In this document: positions 5,704 to 12,947 of the stretch, in pieces | Numbering within the stretch: the stretch's first letter is position 1 | Layout: each line of letters opens with the position of its first letter | Source: DATDRS01 sp035291605 | GTDB taxonomy: Bacteria; Chloroflexota; Anaerolineae; Anaerolineales; UBA6663 | Length of the DNA stretch: 13,931 bases | NCBI GenBank assembly: GCA_035291605.1 | Contig: DATDRS010000123.1 | Span: forward strand, 1 to 13,931 | Direction: 5' to 3' | Notes under the pieces: model-generated | Told to the model about the DNA's origin: nothing | What the model saw: the letters and a program-made list of their open reading frames with translations, nothing else | Databases searched by the model: none | Translations under genes and position numbers: made by a program

Positions 5704-7956
5704 CTATTGCGCTGCGTTGCCCGCGCCAATGGCGTAGAGCCATCCGTCCCTGGTGGTCACGTACAACCTTCCCGGGACCAGCGCGCCGCCGCTGGGCAGG
5801 GCGCCTTTCTCCAGCGTCAGCTCCCAGACCGGCGCCCCCGGCCCCGGCCTGTGCGCCCGGCACTGGAGCGCGCCGCCGCGCCCCCCGGCCCCCGGGCCGT
5901 CGGAATACATCCCGCACATGTAGGCCGTGGCGTCCTGGTCGAGCGCCATGAGCCGGGCGGGCCGGTAGGGGTAGTCAATCGAGGCGAGCGGCTCGCCGTC
6001 CCGGTCGAGCCACAGCAGCTTCGCAAACTCGAACTCGCTCGCATAATAGACCCAGATCCTCCCGTCCGGCGTCACGCCCGCGTCGCGCGGGAACCGGAAC
6101 CCGAGGCCCACCAGCGGGCGCGGGTCCCATCTGGCCTGCGGGCTGATCTCCGCCCCCTGCTCAGTCGTCTTGACCTTCAACAGCGCGGTCTGCTGGTGCA
6201 GGTAAGTACTGCCATCCGTGCCGACGATGTACTTGTCCAGCGGCTCCGCCGTCGCCTCGAAAACCGCCTCGCCCGTTTTGGCGTTCAGCGCGACGTCGTC
6301 GAAGAACACGTACTCGCCCGCGGCGCTCAGGCGCGGCAGGGGCGAGGCGTAACTGTACGTCGGCAGAGGCCGCTTCCACTTCACAGCGCCATCCAGCGAC
6401 ACGGCGATCAGGCTGAGTTCGGTGGCGTAATAAATCGTTCCGGCCTCGTCAATGATCGGGCTGGCGAGCGGCGCGACGCCTTTTTCCGGCTGCACCGTCC
6501 ACCGGGCCTCTCCCTCCGGCGTGAAGTCTGACACTTTCCCCTCGCCGTCCAGCACGACGATGTCGCCGTCCACTGTCACCGCCGGGGAGCCGGCCGGGGT
6601 TGCGGGCAGTTCGGCCTCCCAGCGGGTAGCCCCGTCGGGACTGAGGGCGTAGAGCTTCCGGCTGTTCGCGGCCACGTACAGCGTCCCATCGGCGGCGACC
6701 ACTGGGCCGCCGGAGAAACCCGCTTCATCCGCAAACGTCCACGCGACCTCGGCCCGCGCCGGGCCGGGGACCTCCACCCACAGCGTTCCCTGCGCGTCGT
6801 GCTGCTCGGAGGCCCACAGGTGGCTGCCCGGAACGCTCACCACCGTATCGGCGAGTTTGACCGCTTCGGCCTGCCACAGCGTCACGCCGCCGCCGAGGAT
6901 CAAAACCAACAGCGTTACGGTTGCCAGACTGTAGGCCAGGTTTCTGCGCCAGGGCGAGAGCGGGTCAAACCAGCGGTCTTCAAGCACGCCCGCTACATCG
7001 CTCGCGATTTGAGTCAACAGCGTCTCCCGCTGGCGTCTCGGGGCCAGCTGCCGCCGCAGGCCCTCGCCCAAAAGGTTGAAGCCCAGCACCATGATGAACA
7101 CCATCGTCCCGGCGGCCAGCATCCCCCACGGCTGCGCTTGCGCGTTCTGCGAGGCCGTCGCGAGCATCTGGCCGAGCTCCGGTTTGCCGCTCGCCCGGAT
7201 GCCTGACCAATCGCCCAGTGGGATCCAGATCGAGTTGATGAAGTAACCGAGGAACCCCAGCCCGGCGGCCGCCAGCAGAGTGCTGCTCACTTCAAACGAC
7301 AACAGCACCCAGAGCAACGGCATGATCTGCGGCAGAATATGGCGGACGAGGATTTGCGAGTCGGAAGCCCCCAGCGACCGCGCCGTCTCGACGTACGGCT
7401 GGCTTTTCGCGCTCCGGGTCTGTTCCCGGACGAGGCGGGCGGCCTCGGCCCAGCCAGTAGCCGACAGCCCGAGGATGAACGCCCACACCCCCCACTCAAT
7501 CCCGACGGCGGCGATGAGGCAGAGCGCGACGAAGAGCACCGGCGCGGCCAACGCGCCGGAGATAAGGGCATCCAGCGCGCGCCCCCACCGCCCCGCCCAC
7601 CAGCCGGAGGCCAGGCCGACCACCGTCCCCACGACCAGCCGCAGCGCGGCGACGAGCAGAACCATCGTCAGCGTCGGCCGCACGGCCCACAGCAGCTGGC
7701 TGAGGAGATCACGCCCGTACTGATCGGAGCCAAGCGGAAAATCGGGCAGGGTAAAGGCCGGGAAGGGCGGCTTGACGAATTCGCGGGTGACCGGGTTTTC
7801 GACGATGAAATTCTCTTTCAACGGGTCGTGAACCGCGAGGCCAGGCCCGGCAACGGACAAATACACTGCGAACAGGACAAGCACACTGCCCAACAGCAAC
7901 GGCCAGTTGAAGCCGGAGAAACGGTCAGGCGAGGCAGTATGCGTCCTGAGCGTCAT
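5704..7956 (-). CDS. DppC/OppC-type ABC permease fused to a PQQ-like beta-propeller
   Basis: 750 aa; ordinary DppC/OppC proteins have about 300. Residues 1-310 form the permease: N-terminal helix (~18-38), LGSDQYGRDLLSQLLWAVRPTL, several membrane helices, and the EAA loop YVETARSLGASDSQILVRHI at 188-207 with LP following. A positively charged linker (RRQLAPRRQR, then PWRR) precedes one more hydrophobic helix at ~339-360, which would carry the rest outside. Residues ~380-745 contain repeats of the PQQ/quinoprotein propeller type, such as GTLYVAANSRKLYALSPDGA, DGDIVVLDGEGKVSDFTPEG, AGTIYYATELSLIAVSLDGA and GRLYVTTRDGWLYAIG. I infer about seven blades. The gene starts 14 nt after the partner permease stop. 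The fusion suggests an extracytoplasmic sensing or binding module built into the transporter; no ATPase or binding protein is nearby. Confidence 0.85.
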   Translation of the reverse strand: MTLRTHTASPDRFSGFNWPLLLGSVLVLFAVYLSVAGPGLAVHDPLKENFIVENPVTREFVKPPFPAFTLPDFPLGSDQYGRDLLSQLLWAVRPTLTMVLLVAALRLVVGTVVGLASGWWAGRWGRALDALISGALAAPVLFVALCLIAAVGIEWGVWAFILGLSATGWAEAARLVREQTRSAKSQPYVETARSLGASDSQILVRHILPQIMPLLWVLLSFEVSSTLLAAAGLGFLGYFINSIWIPLGDWSGIRASGKPELGQMLATASQNAQAQPWGMLAAGTMVFIMVLGFNLLGEGLRRQLAPRRQRETLLTQIASDVAGVLEDRWFDPLSPWRRNLAYSLATVTLLVLILGGGVTLWQAEAVKLADTVVSVPGSHLWASEQHDAQGTLWVEVPGPARAEVAWTFADEAGFSGGPVVAADGTLYVAANSRKLYALSPDGATRWEAELPATPAGSPAVTVDGDIVVLDGEGKVSDFTPEGEARWTVQPEKGVAPLASPIIDEAGTIYYATELSLIAVSLDGAVKWKRPLPTYSYASPLPRLSAAGEYVFFDDVALNAKTGEAVFEATAEPLDKYIVGTDGSTYLHQQTALLKVKTTEQGAEISPQARWDPRPLVGLGFRFPRDAGVTPDGRIWVYYASEFEFAKLLWLDRDGEPLASIDYPYRPARLMALDQDATAYMCGMYSDGPGAGGRGGALQCRAHRPGPGAPVWELTLEKGALPSGGALVPGRLYVTTRDGWLYAIGAGNAAQ

Positions 7957-7970
7957 ATTCCCGACAAAAT

Positions 7971-8957
7971 CTAATGCTTGTGAGGCGGTTCAGCCTCGAC
8001 GCCCCGCAGGCGCGGGTCAGCCCAACGCGCCAGCGTCGAGGCCGATGTGTCTACCGCCAGGAAGATAAAGGCAAAAGTCGGCAGCAGCGCCGCCACGAGT
8101 TCCGGGTGCAGGAAGTACACCGTGTGCCCCTCCAGGCCGCCGGGCGAGGCCACGTTCGGCGGGATGAGCGCAAGCGCCAGCAGGCGCCCGAGGCCGGGCC
8201 AGGCGAACAACCACTCGACCAGGATCAATTCGCCGGCCAGCAGACGCAGCGAACCGGCCATCGCCAGGATGACGGGCGCCAGCACGTTGCGCAGCGCGTG
8301 CTTCCAACGCACGCGCGCCCACGAATTGCCCCGGCTCCGCGCGGCGATCACATATTGTTGGCCGATTTCACCGGACAGCAGGCTGGCCGTCACCTGCGCG
8401 ATCTGCGCCGCCGGCCGCGCGACGAGCGCGATCACCGGCAGGACGAGATGAATGTCCCAGCCAAATCCTCCGAGAGGCAGCGGCGACCTGGCTTCTGGTC
8501 CGGCCCGCAACAGGTAGAACACCGTAGCGGCGATGAACAACGCGCCGATGTAGAAACTCGGCGCTGCCAGGCCGATGGTTGAAACGGGCATCAGCCACGC
8601 GGCCACGCCCGCGGTTCCGGTGCGGACGGCGCGCAGTCCCAGAAGCAAGCCAATCACGGCGCTGAATGCGAACGCCAAAGCCAGCAGGCCCAGGCTGACC
8701 CCGCCCGCTCTCCACAGCCCCTGCGCCACCGTCTCACTGACGCCCACCGGCATTTTCCCCCAGTCGCCGCGCAGGAGGCCCCGCGCGTAATCCACGTACA
8801 GCGGCAAGATCGGCGGGGCTTCATCGCTTCCGGCGCCCCACGGGTTCTGAGCCGCGTGGAAGCGCTGCGCCGCATGGGCATACGTGAAGCCGATAAAGTT
8901 GACCAACGCCAGGACGATGGGAATGACGATAAGACGGCGGAGGAAAAAGCGCATCAT
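7971..8957 (-). CDS. DppB/OppB-type ABC transporter permease
   Basis: 328 aa from ATG 8957 (MMRFFLRRLIVIP). The typical OppB/DppB N-terminal helix is followed by an extracytoplasmic segment with DYARGLLRGDWG and VGVSETVAQGL, then membrane helices at ~85-110, 118-148, 170-190, 225-250 and 288-305. The EAA-type loop YVIAARSRGNSWARVRWKHA lies at 202-221, followed by LRNVLAPV. It would pair with the downstream fused permease as the two halves of a peptide/nickel/opine-type importer membrane domain. GAGAGG-like bases lie about 12 nt before the ATG, a loose ribosome-binding site; the second ATG (8954) is equally possible. The gene is 16 nt after the Ppx/GppA paralog 2 stop, so it is probably co-transcribed with it, an unusual partner for this permease family. 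Confidence 0.88.
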   Translation of the reverse strand: MMRFFLRRLIVIPIVLALVNFIGFTYAHAAQRFHAAQNPWGAGSDEAPPILPLYVDYARGLLRGDWGKMPVGVSETVAQGLWRAGGVSLGLLALAFAFSAVIGLLLGLRAVRTGTAGVAAWLMPVSTIGLAAPSFYIGALFIAATVFYLLRAGPEARSPLPLGGFGWDIHLVLPVIALVARPAAQIAQVTASLLSGEIGQQYVIAARSRGNSWARVRWKHALRNVLAPVILAMAGSLRLLAGELILVEWLFAWPGLGRLLALALIPPNVASPGGLEGHTVYFLHPELVAALLPTFAFIFLAVDTSASTLARWADPRLRGVEAEPPHKH

Positions 8958-8973
8958 GCCATTTGCAGGCCTC

Positions 8974-10515
8974 TCACTTCCAGATGATCTCCAACCTGCG
9001 CCCAAACACTTCCTCGAACACGCCCGCGTTGCGCCGCGCGGCTTCCAATTCCCAACTCAGTTCAAGCCGGGCGTGACGATCCAGGTGGAGTGTCACACGC
9101 TTGCCCGAGACCTGCACCCTGACCTCCCGCACTGCCTGCGTCTGGCTCACGTCCAGCGCCTCGGCGAGCCGCAGCAGCGTTCCCAGCCGTTCCACCTGCT
9201 CGAGCGTCCCCGCCTCAACCGCGCTGGCCGCCGCCTCAAGCGCCGGTTTCTCGCCGCGCAAATACAGGCACAGCAGGGCCAGCAGGGCGATCTCGCGGTG
9301 CACGTACCCGTGCAGGCCGTTGCTCAAAATCAGATAAGACGAATGCTTGTACGGGTCATAGTAGTGCGCCGCCGCTCCAATGTGATGCAGTTGCGCGGCC
9401 GCCCACAGCCACCCGCGCTCCGTCGCGCCGTAGCGGTGCAGCTTGAAGAGCTGGTCAAACAGCGACAGCGCCAGATAGGCGACCTGATCCGCGTGCCTCT
9501 TTTCATACCCGCACAGGCGCGCCAGGTTCAACACGCTGAACTCGCGCAGGTCGGGGATGAGCGGCGGCTCGGCGGGCCTGAGGAACTCGCGGAAGAACAG
9601 CCCTTCGCGCAGGCCGTGCCCGCATACGATCAGCCGGCTCGCCTTGACCCGGCGTAGCGCCTCGGCCACGACCACCGCTCCGGCCAGAATGATATCGGCG
9701 CGGTCCTGCGGGAGGCCGGGCACCTGGCGGAGACGCTCGGCGATGGGCAGCGCGCCCAGCCGGGCAATCAACCCATCCAGACGGCTCAACTCCAGTTCGT
9801 AACCATTCACCAGGTCGAGCGGGTAGCCGCGCATCTCGCGGTCAATCCGCGCCAGTGCGCGCACGGCGCCCCCCACCCCGGCGAACTGTTCGCCCGGCCG
9901 CAGCCGCATCCAGTCCAGTTCCCTGAACGCAGCGGCGACGTGATCGCTCAACCGCCGCAGTTCTTCCGACTGCACCGGATCACTTGTCAGATACATCTCC
10001 GTTAGACGGACGGCTCCGAGCGGCCGTGTGATCCCGCGCTTGAACCGCCCGCCGCCGATCCGGCTTACCTCGGCGCTGCCGCCGCCGATATCCATGACCA
10101 GCCCGGCGCGCAGGCCAAGCGTGTTGACGACGCCGAGGAAACCGAAGTAGGCCTCTTCTTCTCCGCTCAGGACGCGGAACTTCAGTCCGGTCGCCGCCTT
10201 CGCCCGGGCGAGGAACTCTGCGCGGTTCCCCGCGTCCCGCACGGCGGCGGTCGCCACGGGAATGATCCGCTTCACGCCGTCCGCCTCGCAGAACGCGCGG
10301 AACGTCGCCAGCGTCCGGATCGTCCTCTCCATCGCGGCGGGCTGCAGGCGGAGCTGCGGGTCGGCGCTCATCCCCTCGCTCAACCGCACGCGGCGGCTGA
10401 ACTCGTGCGTGATCTTGAACGCCACGCCCGGTGTGTAGCGCACGATCATCAGCCGGACGGAGTTTGAGCCGAGGTCAATCAGGCCGATGGAGCGTTTGAC
10501 GGCAGGCGGGAGCAT
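8974..10515 (-). CDS. Ppx/GppA-family phosphatase (paralog 2) with altered HD motif
   Basis: 513 aa from ATG 10515. It has the same architecture as the protein at 4068-5597 and aligns along its length: DLGSNS (14-19), TAAVRDA (89-95), SGEEEA (117-122), DIGGGSAEV (142-150). All phosphatase-domain motifs are intact, so exopolyphosphatase or pppGpp-hydrolase activity is expected. In the C-terminal domain, however, the HD pair of paralog 1 is HH here (QLHHIG, 375-380). The following YYDHHKHS becomes YYDPYKHS, and the earlier HADHV becomes HADQV. Two or three likely metal ligands are therefore changed, suggesting a regulatory rather than catalytic C-terminus; E. coli family members also vary at this spot. 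A longer frame from a TTG at 10548 overlaps the promoter and is rejected. First gene of the minus-strand cluster; divergent from the metal operon. Confidence 0.9.
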   Translation of the reverse strand: MLPPAVKRSIGLIDLGSNSVRLMIVRYTPGVAFKITHEFSRRVRLSEGMSADPQLRLQPAAMERTIRTLATFRAFCEADGVKRIIPVATAAVRDAGNRAEFLARAKAATGLKFRVLSGEEEAYFGFLGVVNTLGLRAGLVMDIGGGSAEVSRIGGGRFKRGITRPLGAVRLTEMYLTSDPVQSEELRRLSDHVAAAFRELDWMRLRPGEQFAGVGGAVRALARIDREMRGYPLDLVNGYELELSRLDGLIARLGALPIAERLRQVPGLPQDRADIILAGAVVVAEALRRVKASRLIVCGHGLREGLFFREFLRPAEPPLIPDLREFSVLNLARLCGYEKRHADQVAYLALSLFDQLFKLHRYGATERGWLWAAAQLHHIGAAAHYYDPYKHSSYLILSNGLHGYVHREIALLALLCLYLRGEKPALEAAASAVEAGTLEQVERLGTLLRLAEALDVSQTQAVREVRVQVSGKRVTLHLDRHARLELSWELEAARRNAGVFEEVFGRRLEIIWK

Positions 10516-10522
10516 CGCCGCC

Positions 10523-10548
10523 AGTTTAGCACACAAGCGCCTTGACAA
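10523..10548 (-). promoter_or_regulatory. Promoter of Ppx/GppA paralog 2, probably giving a leaderless transcript
   Basis: Minus strand GTGC-TAAACT has its -10 at 10528-10523, with an extended TG. TTGTCA (10548-10543) lies 14 nt upstream, short for a -35, so the extended -10 may carry the promoter. The ATG at 10515 follows the -10 by exactly 7 nt with no ribosome-binding site, the same spacing as at paralog 1. The element overlaps the -35 of the divergent metal-operon promoter. Confidence 0.5.
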
Positions 10549-10570
10549 CCTCCCGCCTCTGCGTTATCCT
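10542..10570 (+). promoter_or_regulatory. Sigma-70-type promoter of the Fur-metal transporter operon
   Basis: A perfect TTGACA (10542-10547), 17-nt spacer and TATCCT (10565-10570). Predicted transcription start is near 10577, a few bases before the Fur-type palindrome at 10582-10600, so a bound repressor would block initiation or early elongation. Confidence 0.75.
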
Positions 10571-10581
10571 GCCTGACGCGT

Positions 10582-10600
10582 ATTGAAAATGATTTTCAAT
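10582..10600 (+). promoter_or_regulatory. Fur-family operator (perfect 9-1-9 palindrome)
   Basis: ATTGAAAATGATTTTCAAT is a perfect inverted repeat around a central G. Its core TGAAAATGATTTTCA fits the 7-1-7 Fur-family pattern TGAnAATnATTnTCA. It lies just after the predicted start site of the operon that begins with a Fur-family gene, so autoregulation by metal is the natural reading. Being about 55 bp upstream of the -10 of the divergent phosphatase gene, it could affect that promoter only indirectly. Confidence 0.8.
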
Positions 10601-10603
10601 TGA

Positions 10604-10658
10604 GTAGGGGCGTTCACCTGTGCCTGCGGCCCAGGCGCAGGCAATTGAACGCCCCTAC
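10604..10658 (+). repeat. REP-like 55-bp palindrome in the 5' leader
   Basis: GTAGGGGCGTTCA (10604-10616) and TGAACGCCCCTAC (10646-10658) are perfect 13-bp inverted repeats. Nested inside is a second perfect stem, GCCTGCG (10622-10628) with CGCAGGC (10636-10642). As RNA this would be a very stable hairpin between the operator and the Fur start codon. The GTAGGGGCG...CGCCCCTAC ends have the look of dispersed palindromic repeats seen in many copies in some Chloroflexota and other genomes (from memory; not checked). There is no T-run, so it is not a simple terminator. Confidence 0.75.
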
Positions 10659-10665
10659 GCGCCAG

Positions 10666-11109
10666 ATGATGCTCAGCGAAGACGCCCTCGCCCAGGCCCT
10701 CGCGGGCCGGGGCTACAAACTCACCCGGCCGCGCCGGGCCGTGCTGCGCGTGATCGCGCGGGCTACGACCAGCCTCAGCCCCGCCGAAATTTTCGCCCTC
10801 GCCCGCAAGGTCTACCCGCGCACGGGCCTCGTGACCGTATACCGCACGCTCGAAGTGCTCACCGAGTGCGGCGCGCTCCGCAAGGTGCACCAGCCGGATG
10901 GGTGTCACTCGTTCGCGCCCGCCAGCGAGGGCCACGCGCACCATCTCATTTGCGAGAGCTGCCATTCCGTGATCGAATTCGACAACTGCGACCTCGCCGA
11001 CCTGCTCCGGGCCGTCCAGCGCCGCACCGGCTACAAGATTCAAGAGCACTGGCTTGAGCTGTTCGGACTATGCCCCAATTGCCGGCAAGAGAGCGGAGGC
11101 CGCAAGTGA
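10666..11109 (+). CDS. Fur-family metal-responsive repressor (Zur/Fur type)
   Basis: 147 aa from ATG 10666 (MMLSEDALAQALAGRGYKLT). The DNA-binding domain includes the KLTRPRRAVLRVI helix and the recognition segment GLVTVYRTLEVL. The dimerisation domain carries the metal-site string HAHHLICESCHSVIEF, where HxHH and CxxC supply ligands, and a final CPNC completes a CxxC...CxxC structural zinc site. Family members repress uptake genes when loaded with metal. Position at the head of a Zn/Mn-type ABC operon suggests Zur or a manganese-sensing homologue; sequence alone does not decide. The start is uncertain: no Shine-Dalgarno precedes the ATG, a second ATG follows at once, and a hairpin lies just upstream. 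The stop overlaps the next start (GTGA). Confidence 0.88.
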   Translation: MMLSEDALAQALAGRGYKLTRPRRAVLRVIARATTSLSPAEIFALARKVYPRTGLVTVYRTLEVLTECGALRKVHQPDGCHSFAPASEGHAHHLICESCHSVIEFDNCDLADLLRAVQRRTGYKIQEHWLELFGLCPNCRQESGGRK

Positions 11110-12029
11110 AACCGATGCGCCGTGATCTAGCGACCTGGCTGGCTGTCCTCAGCCTGTCGGCAACCGCTTGTGGAGCGGTCAGCCGGCCAGTTGTCCCAGG
11201 CAAGCAACTCAAAGTCGTCGCCACCTTCTCCGTCATCGGCGATTTCGCCCGCAACGTGGGCGGCGACCTGATCGAGCTCGCCACGCTTGCCGGACCAGGG
11301 CAGGATACCCATACCTTCGAGCCGAACCCAGGCAGCGCCCAATCCCTCGCCGAGGCCGCCCTCGTCCTCGAAAATGGCTTGTCGTTTGAAACGTGGCTCG
11401 ACGATCTCTACGAGGCCTCCGGCTCGCGGGCGAAACGAGTGGTTGTGACCCATGGGATCGCAGCGCGCACAGCCACGGAAGGCGAGGAGGCGGGCGAAAC
11501 CGACCCGCACGTCTGGCACGACGTGGCGAATGCCATCCAGATGGTGAAAAACATCCGCGATGCGTTCGCGCTGGCCGACCCGGCGCACGCTGCGATTTAT
11601 CAGGCCAACGCCGACGTTTATTTGAACCAATTGCAGGAACTCGACGGCTGGGTGGCGGCGCAGGTGGAGCGCGTGCCTGAGAACCGCCGCAAGCTGGTAA
11701 CCACGCACGACACGTTTGGCTACTTCGCCCAGCGTTACGGGTTTGAAGTGCTGGGGTCCATCCTGCCCACGTCCACCGAAGGCGCGTCGCCCTCCGCGCA
11801 GGAACTGGCGGCGCTGGTGGAAATGGTGAAAGCGGCCGGCGTCCCAGCAGTGTTCGCCGAGAACGTCAGCTCGAACTCGCTCATCAATCAGGTAGCGGCC
11901 GAAGCCGGAGTGAAAGTCGTCGGCTCGTTGTATACCGACGCGCTGGGGCCCGCCGGGTCCGATGGCGATACTTATTTGAAGATGGTGCAGTTCAACGTCA
12001 CCCGCATCGTTGCCGCCCTCGGCTCATAA
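11106..12029 (+). CDS. Metal ABC transporter substrate-binding lipoprotein (ZnuA/TroA-like)
   Basis: 307 aa starting at GTG 11106, which overlaps the Fur stop as GTGA and has GGAGG 6 nt upstream; the ATG at 11115 is too far from it. A signal peptide (WLAVLSLSATAC) ends in a lipobox with Cys22. Expected metal ligands are visible: His69 in DTHTFEP, His135 in DPHVWHD, His201 in TTHDTFGYF, and Asp278 in YTDALGP. This His-His-His-Asp set resembles TroA-type zinc/manganese binders; the Glu found at the third position in PsaA-type manganese binders is absent. The His-rich loop of many ZnuA proteins is replaced by a short acidic stretch (TEGEEAGETD). The protein would sit anchored on the outer face and hand Zn or Mn to the permease encoded downstream. 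Confidence 0.9.
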   Translation: MKPMRRDLATWLAVLSLSATACGAVSRPVVPGKQLKVVATFSVIGDFARNVGGDLIELATLAGPGQDTHTFEPNPGSAQSLAEAALVLENGLSFETWLDDLYEASGSRAKRVVVTHGIAARTATEGEEAGETDPHVWHDVANAIQMVKNIRDAFALADPAHAAIYQANADVYLNQLQELDGWVAAQVERVPENRRKLVTTHDTFGYFAQRYGFEVLGSILPTSTEGASPSAQELAALVEMVKAAGVPAVFAENVSSNSLINQVAAEAGVKVVGSLYTDALGPAGSDGDTYLKMVQFNVTRIVAALGS

Positions 12030-12063
12030 GGAAAACAACGCTTAGGAGCACCGAGACCTCTCT

Positions 12064-12894
12064 ATGTCATCCCTGACTCTGCCAGGCGCTCTTGCACACG
12101 ACCAAGCCCCGAAGCCTCCCGCTCGCCCGGCGCTGGCCCTCGTCGGGGTCTCCGCCGAATATGGCAAAGACCAAAAAGCACTGGAGAGCGTGACGTTCTC
12201 GATTGAGGGAGGCGAACGCGCGGCGATTGTCGGGCCGAACGGCGCGGGCAAATCTACCTTGTTCAAGGTGATGGTGGGCCTCCTGCCGCACACGACCGGC
12301 GACGTGCTGGTACACGGCCACTCGCACCACGCGGGCGATTGTCCTTCGATTGGTTACGTGCCCCAGCGCGAAGCCGTGAACTGGGATTTTCCGGTGAACG
12401 TGATGGACGTGGTGCTGATGGGCCGCGTGAAAGAGTTGGGCTGGTTCAAGAGGCCGGGGCCGGCAGACCGCGAGGCCGCGCACGCCGCGCTCCGGCAGGT
12501 GGGGCTGGAACATTTAGCCGCGCGCCACATCGGCGATCTCTCCGGCGGCCAGCAAAAGCAGGTGTTCATTGCCCGCGCCCTCGCCCAGCGCGCCGACGTG
12601 CTGTTGCTCGACGAGCCGTTCAGCGGCGTGGACGTAGAAGCCCAGGCCGCGATCTTCGAGATCTTGGACGATTTGCGCGCGCGCGGCGTCACCGTGCTGA
12701 TCTCGACCCACGACCTGCAACTGGCGACAACGCGCTTCGACCGTTTGCTGCTGCTCAACCGCCGGTTGGTCGCCAACGGCCCGGCGGAATCGGTGCTCAC
12801 TGCCGAGCGCCTGGCCGCCGCCTATGGCGGCCGCCTCACCTTCTGGCGCGAGGGCCAGGCAACCGTTGTGGCGATGGATGATTGCTGTCCCTGA
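12064..12894 (+). CDS. Metal ABC transporter ATP-binding protein (ZnuC/MntB-like)
   Basis: 276 aa with all ABC motifs: Walker A GPNGAGKST (57-65), Q-loop Gln101 in GYVPQREAVNWDFP, signature LSGGQQKQ (159-166), Walker B VLLLDEP (179-185), and H-loop STHD (214-217). The VNWDFPVNVMDVVLMGR segment is typical of the Zn/Mn importer subfamily. The N-terminus is about 20 residues longer than usual, and AGGAG is 15 nt before the ATG, so the true start could be slightly different. A His-rich loop (VHGHSHHAGDC, 83-93) and a terminal DDCC may contact metal. It lies 34 nt after the binding-protein gene in the same operon and powers metal uptake at the inner face of the membrane. Confidence 0.92.
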   Translation: MSSLTLPGALAHDQAPKPPARPALALVGVSAEYGKDQKALESVTFSIEGGERAAIVGPNGAGKSTLFKVMVGLLPHTTGDVLVHGHSHHAGDCPSIGYVPQREAVNWDFPVNVMDVVLMGRVKELGWFKRPGPADREAAHAALRQVGLEHLAARHIGDLSGGQQKQVFIARALAQRADVLLLDEPFSGVDVEAQAAIFEILDDLRARGVTVLISTHDLQLATTRFDRLLLLNRRLVANGPAESVLTAERLAAAYGGRLTFWREGQATVVAMDDCCP

Positions 12895-12900
12895 GGCATC

Positions 12901-12924
12901 ATCCGTGTTCTACGCAACACGGAT
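12901..12924 (+). repeat. Hairpin between ATPase and permease genes
   Basis: ATCCGTGTT (12901-12909) and AACACGGAT (12916-12924) form a perfect 9-bp stem with a 6-nt loop. No T-run follows, so it is not a classical terminator. It may tune mRNA stability or the ratio of ATPase to permease. Confidence 0.5.
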
Positions 12925-12947
12925 CGCGATACTCCACACCCGATCCC

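Noticed and set aside
5548..6531. 327-codon plus-strand frame opposite the propeller region
   Set aside because: Antisense to clear PQQ-like repeats; low-complexity Arg/Pro/Ala composition; no ribosome-binding site or domain.
10604..10658. Intrinsic terminator
   Set aside because: Strong hairpin but no T-run, and it lies in the leader of an operon whose promoter is just upstream; a REP-like element or leader structure fits better.
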